Assembly (NCBI GenBank): GCA_012026715.1 | Contig: VEPB01000179.1 | Location: 1-27,788 of the forward strand | From: Methylococcaceae bacterium | GTDB lineage: Bacteria > Pseudomonadota > Gammaproteobacteria > Methylococcales > Methylococcaceae | Direction: 5' to 3' | Length of the DNA: 27,788 bases | Shown here: in pieces, positions 16,797-24,521 of the stretch | How positions within the stretch are numbered: the first letter of the stretch is position 1 | How the letters are laid out: every line of letters begins with the position of its first letter | The notes under the pieces: generated by a model | The model's input: only the letters and a program-made list of their open reading frames with translations | Database searches by the model: none | Told to the model about the DNA's origin: nothing | Position numbers and translations under genes: made by a program

Positions 16797-17218
16797 GGCC
16801 TTTTCAGCCCCGTAGCCCGGTTCGTGCCGGAATCCCGGTGCTTGGCCAGTCGGCAGGAGTGGCGTTTGGCAGGGAGACGCCGGCAGCCGTCCAGCCCACG
16901 TTCAACCGCTCACCACATTGGGGGTCTTCCGATAGGCTGGTAATGGCCGCGAGGAAAGGGCTGAATCCATCCAACCGGGGGAACTCGGCGCCCGCCTTGG
17001 GAAAACGCCGTTTCCCGGTGGCTTTGGCGCCAAGGCGTAGTTTGGCTGCCCGCAGCGGCCGAGCGGTCGCAGCCACTTCCCGAGAAGCTATTGGCGCAGC
17101 CGATTCGCCATCGGCATCGGGATGAGTCGGCAGGCTAAGGCGCGATTTTTGCGGAACTGGCGCCGACATCGGGTATCGTAGACAGGACTCGCCGTTGGCT
17201 TCGCGCGACGGCAGTGGC

Positions 17219-17247
17219 TTGACGATGCGGCCGGCGCCGGGTTTATT
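17219..17247 (+). promoter_or_regulatory. Candidate sigma-70 promoter of carbonic anhydrase-SulP operon
   Basis: TTGACG, a spacer of exactly 17 bases, and TTTATT match the -35 and -10 consensus at five and four of six positions. The start codon lies about 70 bases downstream. Confidence 0.45.
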
Positions 17248-17319
17248 GAAGCATTTCCTCCGCCGCTGCGAGTCGGCGCGAGACAGAACGACCGACCATC
17301 TTCCGGGAGAGATCAGAGA

Positions 17320-17964
17320 ATGAAACCGTTCGAGAAACTGCTATTGGAGAACAAGGCGTGGGCCGAAGAGAAGAAGCTCAAGGAGCCCGAATATTTCGAA
17401 CACCTGGAGCAGGGACAGCAGCCGGAGTTTCTGTGGATTGGCTGCGCCGATAGCCGGGTGCCCGCGGAAATCATCGTCAATGCTCAACCCGGTGAAATCT
17501 TCGTTCACCGCAATATCGCCAATCAGGTCATCACCACCGACTTCAATTGCTTGAGCGTGGTGCAGTACGCGGTGGACGTGCTCAAGGTGAGTCACGTCAT
17601 CGTCTGCGGCCATTACAACTGCGGGGGCGTGCATGCCGCTCTGGCCAAGCAGCGCCCCGACCTGGTGCTCACCAACAAGTGGTTGATGCACATTAAAGAT
17701 GTCTATCGCCTGCATCAAGACGAGATCGAGGAACTTCCCAGCCGCGAGCGGCAGGCTGACCGTCTGGTGGAACTCAACGTGATCGAGCAGGTGCAGCGGC
17801 TGTCCCATACCTCCATCATTCAAAAGGCCTGGAAGCGCGACCAGCGCCCGGTGCTGCACGGCTGGGTCTACGCACTGGGTGACGGTGTCCTGCAGCAGCT
17901 CATCACCCTGCCGCCCGGCAGCATGATCAACAGCATCTATCAGTACGAAGATCCCTCCGATTGA
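17320..17964 (+). CDS. can: Beta-class carbonic anhydrase
   Basis: The product has 214 residues and catalyses interconversion of carbon dioxide and bicarbonate in the cytoplasm. The zinc site is complete: C42 and D44 in GCADSRVP with R46 completing the Asp-Arg dyad, and H98 and C101 in GHYNCGG. The length fits the bacterial Can/CynT group, and there is no signal peptide. The ATG at 17320 has GGGAGAG about nine bases upstream. The SulP transporter gene begins 55 bases after the stop on the same strand, so the pair probably forms an operon for uptake or balancing of inorganic carbon. Methylococcus-type methanotrophs need carbon dioxide for growth and in part fix it. Confidence 0.95.
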   Translation: MKPFEKLLLENKAWAEEKKLKEPEYFEHLEQGQQPEFLWIGCADSRVPAEIIVNAQPGEIFVHRNIANQVITTDFNCLSVVQYAVDVLKVSHVIVCGHYNCGGVHAALAKQRPDLVLTNKWLMHIKDVYRLHQDEIEELPSRERQADRLVELNVIEQVQRLSHTSIIQKAWKRDQRPVLHGWVYALGDGVLQQLITLPPGSMINSIYQYEDPSD

Positions 17965-18019
17965 CCTGACGCGAAGGCTCGGTAAATTCCAGTTTGCCCA
18001 CAAAGATCGGGAGTGACCT

Positions 18020-19573
18020 GTGATCCACAAGCATCTCAATTACTATGTCGGCCATTTGCGTGACGACCTTCCGTCCGGGGTGGTGGTATTCCTGGTGGCC
18101 TTGCCCCTTTGTCTGGGAATCGCCCTGGCTTCCGGGACTCCGCTGTTTTCCGGCATCATCGCCGGTGTCGTCGGGGGACTAGTCGTATCCTGGGCCAGCG
18201 GCTCGCAACTAAGCGTGAGCGGGCCGGCCGCCGGACTCACCGTGATCGTGCTGAGCGCCATTCAGACCCTGGGCAGTTTCGAGGCCCTGTTGCTGAGTAC
18301 CCTGCTGGCGGGTCTGATCCAGCTGGCGCTGGGGTTCCTGCGGGCCGGCGTGATCGGCGCTTATTTCCCGGCGGCGGTGATCAAGGGCATGCTGGCGGCC
18401 ATCGGCCTGATCCTGATCATGAAGCAGATTCCTCACGCGGTCGGCTATGACGCCGATTTCGAGGGCGACGAGTCCTTTCTGCAGTCCGACACCCACACCA
18501 CCTTCAGCGAGATCGCCTATTCCCTGCGGGCTTTCTCGCCCGGCGCGGTCATCGTGAGCCTGGTCGCCATCACCCTCATGCTGCTGTGGGAGACCCGGCA
18601 GATCAAACAGAACCGCATACTGGCGCTGATCCCCGGGCCCTTGGTGGCAGTGGTGTTCGGGATCGGCTTCAACCTGTGGAGTCAGGTCCGCGCGCCGATT
18701 TTCAGGATCGCGCCGGAGCATCTGGTGAACCTGCCACTCTTCGGCGAACCGCTGGAGTTCGCCCATCACCTCGCCTTTCCGGATTTCAGTCAATGGAGCA
18801 ATCCGGCGATCTACACCGTCGCGCTTACTCTTGCGGTGGTTGCTAGCCTGGAAACCCTGTTGAGCCTGGAAGCCATCGACAAGATCGACCCCCTCAAACG
18901 GGTGGCGCCGACCAACCGGGAACTCAAGGCTCAGGGATTGGGCAACGTGCTGTGCGGACTGCTGGGGGGGCTGCCCATCACCGCCGTCATCGTGCGCGGT
19001 TCGGCCAACGTCAATGCCGGCGGCAAGACCAAGATGTCTTGCTTCATCCATGGTCTGTTACTGCTGCTGAGTGTGCTGTTCCTCGCCCGTTTCCTCAACC
19101 TGATCCCGCTGGCCTGCCTGGCGTCGGTGCTATTGCTGACGGGCTACAAGCTGGCCAAGCCGGCGCTGTTCCGGGAGCAGTTCCGCAAGGGGTTCAATCA
19201 GTTTGCTCCGTTCGTGGTGACCATCGCCGCGGTGCTGTTGACCGATATGCTGAAAGGCATCGCGGTTGGCATGGTGGTGGGCATCTACTTCGTTTTGCGG
19301 GCCAATTTCCATGCCGCCATCACCTTGACCCAGGACGGCAGCAACTACCTGCTGCGGCTGCAGAAGGATGTTTCGTTTCTGAACAAGGCGCTGCTGCGCG
19401 GTTACCTGGAACGCATCGAGGAGAACAGCAACCTGATCATCGATGGCGGCAAGGCTCAGTTCATCGATCATGACATCCTGGAAACCCTGCAGGACTACGT
19501 TCAGGCGGCGGTGGAGGACAATATCTCGGTCGAACTGAAGAACGTGCGGGGCCTGTCGGTTCCCGCAGGGTGA
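18020..19573 (+). CDS. SulP family anion transporter, probable bicarbonate transporter
   Basis: The product has 517 residues from a GTG at 18020, with GGGAG seven bases upstream. The membrane domain (about 15-410) has the SulP pattern: DLPSGVVVFLVALPLCLGIALASG at the start, the SVSGPAAGLTVIV segment, and ALTLAVVASLETLLSLEAIDKIDP with the GLLGGLPITAVIVRGSANVNAGGKTK region. The C-terminal cytoplasmic part (about 430-517) resembles a short or divergent STAS domain (NLIIDGGKAQFIDHDILETLQDYV). SulP proteins move sulfate, bicarbonate or other anions. Pairing with a carbonic anhydrase points to bicarbonate, as in BicA-like systems, but sulfate cannot be excluded from sequence. Confidence 0.9.
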   Translation: MIHKHLNYYVGHLRDDLPSGVVVFLVALPLCLGIALASGTPLFSGIIAGVVGGLVVSWASGSQLSVSGPAAGLTVIVLSAIQTLGSFEALLLSTLLAGLIQLALGFLRAGVIGAYFPAAVIKGMLAAIGLILIMKQIPHAVGYDADFEGDESFLQSDTHTTFSEIAYSLRAFSPGAVIVSLVAITLMLLWETRQIKQNRILALIPGPLVAVVFGIGFNLWSQVRAPIFRIAPEHLVNLPLFGEPLEFAHHLAFPDFSQWSNPAIYTVALTLAVVASLETLLSLEAIDKIDPLKRVAPTNRELKAQGLGNVLCGLLGGLPITAVIVRGSANVNAGGKTKMSCFIHGLLLLLSVLFLARFLNLIPLACLASVLLLTGYKLAKPALFREQFRKGFNQFAPFVVTIAAVLLTDMLKGIAVGMVVGIYFVLRANFHAAITLTQDGSNYLLRLQKDVSFLNKALLRGYLERIEENSNLIIDGGKAQFIDHDILETLQDYVQAAVEDNISVELKNVRGLSVPAG

Positions 19574-19605
19574 GCGGCAGCGGTCGGATACGATGCTCCG
19601 CCGCG

Positions 19606-20040
19606 TCAGCGCAGCGGAGCCACCTCGCCGGTCTCGCGGAATCTCCGGAAATCAGCCAGCACCTGGGCATGGTCGAAAGCGAGTGGTGCCGGCAATCGAT
19701 CCAGGGTGAAGACGTCGAGATGGCGGGCATCATCGGCGGCCTCGGGTGTGCCGGTGGCTTCGGCGACATAGACCGCCGTTACCGTATGTCCGCGCGGATC
19801 CCGCGCCGGATTCGAATAGATGCCGAGCAGGGCGACCAGGGTCACGTCCAGGCAGGTTTCCTCCTTGGCCTCCCGCACCGCGGCGGCTTCCAGCGATTCC
19901 CCGACATCCACGAATCCCCCCGGCACCGCCCAGCCATGGGGAGGATTCGCCCGTTCGATCAGGACGATGGGCTTGCCGGGGCGGTCCACCAACTGAATCA
20001 GCGCATCGGCGGCGAGCAGGGGGGTGACGGGTCTGGTCAT
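19606..20040 (-). CDS. Nudix hydrolase (ADP-ribose pyrophosphatase-like) with altered Nudix box
   Basis: The product has 144 residues from the ATG at 20040, with GAG a few bases upstream. The Nudix box is nearly complete: G42, E48, R56-E57 and E60-E61 are in place and supply the metal-binding glutamates. The usual glycine after EEx is cysteine 63 (EETCLDV). The surrounding sequence (PHGWAVPGGFVDVGESLEAAAVREA) resembles ADP-ribose or NADH pyrophosphatase-like members that clean up nucleoside diphosphate derivatives. It lies just downstream of bstC on the same strand, with about 90 bases between, and converges on the SulP gene. A link to sterols is not implied. Confidence 0.9.
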   Translation of the reverse strand: MTRPVTPLLAADALIQLVDRPGKPIVLIERANPPHGWAVPGGFVDVGESLEAAAVREAKEETCLDVTLVALLGIYSNPARDPRGHTVTAVYVAEATGTPEAADDARHLDVFTLDRLPAPLAFDHAQVLADFRRFRETGEVAPLR

Positions 20041-20132
20041 GGCGTTCTCGTTGCGCAGGAAGTGGGGCGTCTTGGGATTTCAGGATCAGTAGTGTAATGA
20101 ATTGGCGCCGGTGATCGTTTAATGGGGCCGGT

Positions 20133-20930
20133 TTAACGGCCTGATTCTCCGATTTCCTGTTGGAACTGCATGAACTCCTCGTTCCAGGAGTTCCTGTTGA
20201 AGTCCCAGCTTCCTTCATTCAGCAACCTCATGCCGAGGGCCAATTCCCGCTTGACCGGTTCGATGGCGGCGTCTTCGTCCAGATTCCAGAGTGCCTGCGC
20301 ATAGAACAGGTGATTGAGGGGATGCTCCGGGTGACTTTCGACCGCCCGCTTGAGCAGTTCGAGCGCCTTGTCGCCGTCGCCGATGCCGGCGGGCCAGGGC
20401 GGTGCCTTCAGATAAAGCACGCCCAGTACCCGCAGGGGGCCGCCGCCGTCCGTGTCGGGATTCAGCGCGACCGCCCGCTGCAACTCGCTTTCGAGTCTCG
20501 GCAGGTTTTCCACGGCGAGCGTCATGTGTTCGCGGACCGCCAGCCCCAGATTGGTGGCCAGGTAGTAGTGGACCCGTCCATCCCCGTCGGCGCCCAGCGC
20601 CAGCGCCGCCTCGGCGAAGCGCACCCCTTCCGCGGCCAGTTTCTCGCGCGCGTTCGGATCCGGGTTGCGTTCCGCCAGATACAGGCAGAGGCGGCCGCCG
20701 AGGGCACTTCGCCGTAGCGCGGTATCATGCGAGCCCCGCAGAGAACTCAGCGCACACTCCAGGGTTCGGGTATCGGTCAGGGGGCCGAAGTCGTCCTGCC
20801 GGGCGCTCAGGCGGTCGAGCGCGTCCGGGGAACAGTCGGAGGCTTGGCCGAGCGGGACCGCTTTGCGGTGGAGCGTCGCGCAGCCCGACACGAACAGGAG
20901 TGACGCAAGGAACAGACAGAAAAGTCGCAA
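20133..20930 (-). CDS. bstC: Outer-membrane lipoprotein, sterol transporter BstC-like (TPR/TatT-like)
   Basis: The product has 265 residues from a TTG at 20930, four bases after the bstB stop. The start gives a typical lipoprotein signal ending LLFVSGC, with the lipidated cysteine at residue 17. The serine at +2 of the mature protein is replaced by alanine-threonine, consistent with outer-membrane sorting. The rest is alpha-helical with TPR-like pairs (LAVENLPRLESELQRAVALNPDTD; ALELLKRAVESHPEHPLNHLFYAQAL), as in the TatT family. BstC of Methylococcus capsulatus is a helical outer-membrane-associated protein that binds 4-methylsterols. The assignment rests on fold type, lipobox and gene order. 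Confidence 0.75.
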   Translation of the reverse strand: MRLFCLFLASLLFVSGCATLHRKAVPLGQASDCSPDALDRLSARQDDFGPLTDTRTLECALSSLRGSHDTALRRSALGGRLCLYLAERNPDPNAREKLAAEGVRFAEAALALGADGDGRVHYYLATNLGLAVREHMTLAVENLPRLESELQRAVALNPDTDGGGPLRVLGVLYLKAPPWPAGIGDGDKALELLKRAVESHPEHPLNHLFYAQALWNLDEDAAIEPVKRELALGMRLLNEGSWDFNRNSWNEEFMQFQQEIGESGR

Positions 20931-20934
20931 GGCT

Positions 20935-21783
20935 TCAGTTTCCGCCGGCCCACTGTTGGATCATGGGCTCGAATGCCGCGCGGTCGGCCGCCACGAAGGA
21001 CTCAACCCCAAACATCTCGCACAGCTTCTTGCCCTCGGTGTCGGCACACATGCCCTCGAGCGCCTTGGCGAAGCGCGCCCGTTCCTCGGCCGTGGTGGCC
21101 TTGCCGTCTGCCACCAGGCCCATCAGCGGAATGTCCTCCGAGGCGAACACGGCTTCGAGAGGATGGGCCAGCTGCAGCGAACCCAGAGCGGAATACTGCT
21201 GTTCGTTCAGCAGCACCGCGTCGATTTCACCCTTGTCCAGCGCGCGCAACGCGCGAATCGCCTGTCTGGTCGGGGTGAGCTTGAAGAAACCGGCGGGATC
21301 GATTTTGCCCGCGAAGACGATGCGGCCGATGAATGCCGGCTCTTCCAGCACGGTGCCGCCCAGGGCTTTCCCTTTCAGCTCATCCAGGGTCTTGTATTTG
21401 CCTTGCCGGACCATGACCCGGTAACGATCGCTAACCCGACCGTGGATCTTGGGCTGAACCACCGGAACCAGGTTGTGGCGGTCGCGCAGTTCCAGAAAAA
21501 GCCCCAGCGAGGTGATGGCAAAGCCGGGCCGCTGCTCGGTCAGCAGGCGCTTGCATTCGTCGGCCTTGACGGTGAACTGGCTGGTGAAGCTGTTCTGCGG
21601 CCACTGGCCGACGCGCTCCACCACCCGCAGCAAGGCGTCCATCGCGCCTTTGGCGTCCTGTTCGTTGACAGCGCCTCCCGGATAACACACCAGCAACGGC
21701 GGATGGGTATCGGCAGCGGATGCTGCCATCGAGGTTAGCCAGCACGCCAGGACGAGGAGGATGGGATTCTTGGGAAAGGTCAT
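20935..21783 (-). CDS. bstB: Periplasmic binding protein, sterol transporter BstB-like
   Basis: The product has 282 residues with a cleavable signal peptide (ILLVLACWLTSMAASA). The mature protein has the two-lobe pattern of PhnD/phosphonate-type binding proteins: LLVCYPGGAVNEQ at the start, the FAITSLGLFLEL strand-helix, YKTLDELKGKALGGTVLEEPAFIGRIVF and the IDAVLLNEQQYSAL segment. BstB of Methylococcus capsulatus has this fold and binds 4-methylsterols. The ATG overlaps the stop of the RND gene as ATGA (21780-21783), showing tight coupling. The expected role is to take sterol from the inner-membrane transporter and pass it across the periplasm. No ABC transporter genes are nearby, which argues against a phosphonate uptake function. 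Confidence 0.78.
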   Translation of the reverse strand: MTFPKNPILLVLACWLTSMAASAADTHPPLLVCYPGGAVNEQDAKGAMDALLRVVERVGQWPQNSFTSQFTVKADECKRLLTEQRPGFAITSLGLFLELRDRHNLVPVVQPKIHGRVSDRYRVMVRQGKYKTLDELKGKALGGTVLEEPAFIGRIVFAGKIDPAGFFKLTPTRQAIRALRALDKGEIDAVLLNEQQYSALGSLQLAHPLEAVFASEDIPLMGLVADGKATTAEERARFAKALEGMCADTEGKKLCEMFGVESFVAADRAAFEPMIQQWAGGN

Positions 21784-24494
21784 GATTTCCTTCGTGGATC
21801 AAGCAACTGGGCGATGGCCGGCGCGATCACCAGGGTCGCCACCAGACAGCACAGCAGTCCGAGGGTGATGCTTACGCCCATGGTGGATACCCCACGGTAG
21901 CGTGCCAGGGTAATGCCGCCCAGGCCGGCCAGTTCGGTCCCGGCGGCCAGGCCGATCACCCGGCCGGCGATCAGGCTGACCTGCAATGGCGTGCTGTCCT
22001 TCAGCTCGAACCAGCGGTAATTGAACCATACCCCGTAGTCCACGGCGAGCGCGATGACCATGGGCAGGGCGACCAGATTGGCGTAATTGAAATCGATGCC
22101 GGCCAGGGCCATGAGTCCCAGCATCCAGCCGCCGCCGATCAGCAAGGGCAGGGAGGCCAGCACGATTCCCCGCAGATGGTGGACGGCCGCCGCGATCCAC
22201 AGCAGGCAGACGATGACCGCCAGCACCGTCCCCTGGACGAAGCTCGTCACCACGGATTTGGCGAAGGCCTGGTGGGTAGTGGGAAAGCCGGTGGCCTCCG
22301 GCGACACGCTGTAGACGTCGTCGATCAGGGTATCCAGGCTGGTGGGGTCGTACACGCTCTGCGCCGGAAAGGCGTAAACGGCGATGGTGCCGTCGTCGGC
22401 GAAGAACCGGTCGCGCAGGGTGGGTGGCAGTTGCGCCGGAGTCAGCGGCGTGGCGTCGCGCCAGCCCGCGACTACGTCGAGGCCCTGGCCGGCACTGGCC
22501 AGCAGGGCCCGCAAGAACTGCTCGCTGCGGGATCGGCCGCTGGCTTCGTCGCGGTCGATCCGGGGCTGGATGGCCTCGGTCAGGGCCCGTGTCTGCTCCA
22601 GTCCATCGACCAGCTTGGCATGGCCTGCGGAAAACGCCTGTTCCTCGGAGGCATCGATGAAGTCGCCCGCTTCCTTCAGCACGGCGCGTAGACGTTGAAA
22701 GCTTGCTTCCGGCAGCCCGGTGCGGCCGAGTTCGGCAATCCGTCCGCTCAAGTCGGTCCGCTGGACCGTCTCGGCCATGGCCTTGATTTTTTGGGTACGG
22801 GCGGCGGCGTCTTCCGGAAACAGCGGGGTGAGCGACTGGACCTTGGCGATGCTTTTCAGCTTGCCGGCGGCGGCGGTGATCCGCCGCGCCTCCGCCATGT
22901 CCTTGGCGGTGAAGATGACCACCTCGGCCTGGAAGTCGCTTTCCGCCACCATGCGCCGTTGGTAGCGGGCGGCCTGGGAGTCTTCCGGGAGCATGGACAA
23001 AACGTCGTAATCGAAGGGAATGGCGATGCCCCGCTGGATACCGAAGGCGGCCGCGCCCACCGCTAGCAGGACCAGCGTGATGGCGAACGGGCGGGGAAGG
23101 GCGCCGCGCCCCGCCGGGCCGGGCGCCGCCGTGTTCGGCCGATGGGGTTCCGGCAATTTGGGCGGCAGCAGGGCGTAGAGGCCCGGCTGGACCAGCCAGG
23201 TGGCCACCAGGATCAGCAACACGCCTTTCGCGGCTACCAGGCCCAGTTCGGCAAAGCCCGGAAACTCCACGGTCGCCAAGGCCCCGAAGATCATCACCGA
23301 AGCGCCGCCGGCGGTCAGCACCGCCGTGAAGGAGGCCCCGATGCCGCGGCCGATGGCTTCCACCAGCGGCGTTCCGGCGCGGCGTTCCTCGGCGATCCGC
23401 GACGAGGTGAAGATGCCGTAATCGGCCCCCAGGCCGAACAGGATGGCCATGAAACTGGCGGTGATGATGGTCAGGTGGCCGACCGTCACCAGCACCAGGC
23501 CGAGACTCCAGAGGACCCCCAGTCCCATGGGCACGAAGATGATCAGCGCCCACCGCACGCTGCGCGCCACCACCAGGATCAGCAGGGCGATGAGCACGAT
23601 GGCCGAGCCGATGACCAGCGCGATGTCCGCCTGGATGTTGGTGCGTTCCTCGTATTCGATCGCCGGCAGCCCGGTCAGGGCCACCGTCGGCGCGGCGCGG
23701 CCGGCAGCCCGGCTTTGCTCGCCGAGCGCGGCGGCTACCGCCTTGACCTTGTCCACGAAGGGCTTGAGTTCGCGGAACTCCTCGACCGACTGTTTGGGGT
23801 GGACGAACAGGAACAGCATGCGGCCGTCGCGGGAGGCGAAGTAACCGTTGCCCAAGCCTTCGGCGCCGTAGCGGGCCAGCAGCCGGCTCCAGTCCATATC
23901 GACAGGCGGCGGCTCTGCCGCCAGCCAGCGCTGCCATTCTTCCAGCAGAAAGTTCAGGGCCGCCAGGCTGTCCTCGGCGCTTTGCATGCTGATGTCGGCC
24001 GGGGACGGATGGGCTTTGATCCGCTCCAGGGCCTCTCGTAATCCGTCATCCAACGCCTGGCTGCCGGTCGGAAGATTCGCGCCGTCGAGCCGTTGCGCCA
24101 GGGCGGCCAACTGGTCCAGCCGCTCGGCGGGCATGGGCAGATAGGCATGCTGCAGCAGAAAGCCGGTATCGAGACGTTCGGTGGCCTGGCCGACCTCGGG
24201 TTCGGCCCGCAACCGGTTGGCCAATTCGGAAGCAAAGGCCTCCAGTTCGGCTCGGGGCCCGCCTTCCACCACGACGATCAGATCGGAAGCGGCGCCGAAC
24301 TTGTGCAGGAAACTCTCCATCCGCTGGGCCACGGCGGTGTCCTTGGGCAGCAAGGCCTGACGCGAGGTGTACACCGGCAGTTGTAAGACTGCCCAAATGG
24401 CCAGCACCGAGACCAGTCCTGCGATGACGAGGGTCCAGTAAGGATGGCGGGCTGTGCGTTCGGCCAGCCTTGCGGCCTGTTGGCTGATCTTCAC
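21780..24494 (-). CDS. bstA: RND/MMPL family inner-membrane lipid exporter, sterol transporter BstA-like
   Basis: The product has 904 residues from a GTG at 24494, beginning 27 bases after the CYP51 stop. The layout is classic RND: one membrane segment at 21-40, a large periplasmic loop to about 285, five segments to about 440, then a repeat of the same plan with a second loop (about 490-735) and a final membrane bundle. The conserved GADYG (356-360, D358) and AVDYG (D819) motifs lie in the fourth and tenth segments, where proton-coupling residues sit. It resembles the HpnN hopanoid exporter group. In Methylococcus capsulatus BstA is the RND member of the sterol transport set. Hopanoid export remains an alternative, but the CYP51 and bstB/bstC neighbours favour sterol. 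Confidence 0.82.
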   Translation of the reverse strand: MKISQQAARLAERTARHPYWTLVIAGLVSVLAIWAVLQLPVYTSRQALLPKDTAVAQRMESFLHKFGAASDLIVVVEGGPRAELEAFASELANRLRAEPEVGQATERLDTGFLLQHAYLPMPAERLDQLAALAQRLDGANLPTGSQALDDGLREALERIKAHPSPADISMQSAEDSLAALNFLLEEWQRWLAAEPPPVDMDWSRLLARYGAEGLGNGYFASRDGRMLFLFVHPKQSVEEFRELKPFVDKVKAVAAALGEQSRAAGRAAPTVALTGLPAIEYEERTNIQADIALVIGSAIVLIALLILVVARSVRWALIIFVPMGLGVLWSLGLVLVTVGHLTIITASFMAILFGLGADYGIFTSSRIAEERRAGTPLVEAIGRGIGASFTAVLTAGGASVMIFGALATVEFPGFAELGLVAAKGVLLILVATWLVQPGLYALLPPKLPEPHRPNTAAPGPAGRGALPRPFAITLVLLAVGAAAFGIQRGIAIPFDYDVLSMLPEDSQAARYQRRMVAESDFQAEVVIFTAKDMAEARRITAAAGKLKSIAKVQSLTPLFPEDAAARTQKIKAMAETVQRTDLSGRIAELGRTGLPEASFQRLRAVLKEAGDFIDASEEQAFSAGHAKLVDGLEQTRALTEAIQPRIDRDEASGRSRSEQFLRALLASAGQGLDVVAGWRDATPLTPAQLPPTLRDRFFADDGTIAVYAFPAQSVYDPTSLDTLIDDVYSVSPEATGFPTTHQAFAKSVVTSFVQGTVLAVIVCLLWIAAAVHHLRGIVLASLPLLIGGGWMLGLMALAGIDFNYANLVALPMVIALAVDYGVWFNYRWFELKDSTPLQVSLIAGRVIGLAAGTELAGLGGITLARYRGVSTMGVSITLGLLCCLVATLVIAPAIAQLLDPRRKS

Positions 24495-24521
24495 GATTGG
24501 AATCGCGGGTACGGGAAAGCG

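Larger units (their letters stand above)
16503..17319. other. Long intergenic region between divergent oxidase and carbonic anhydrase genes
   Basis: This interval of about 815 bases separates the minus-strand oxidase gene from the plus-strand carbonic anhydrase gene. The oxidase-proximal part holds the sigma-54 candidate, an AT-rich stretch and the two inverted repeats. The carbonic-anhydrase-proximal part holds a sigma-70-like promoter. The middle (16800-17170) is open on both strands, with a possible 121-codon minus-strand frame and a 141-codon plus-strand frame. Neither has a recognisable domain, hydrophobic core or good ribosome site, and I treat both as unsupported. Confidence 0.6.

Noticed and set aside
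16804..17169. A 121-codon minus-strand frame (and a 141-codon plus-strand frame over the same DNA) between the oxidase and carbonic anhydrase genes
   Set aside because: Both strands are open at once, there is no ribosome site, no domain-like pattern and unusual Pro/Ala/Arg composition. GC-rich non-coding DNA gives such frames by chance.
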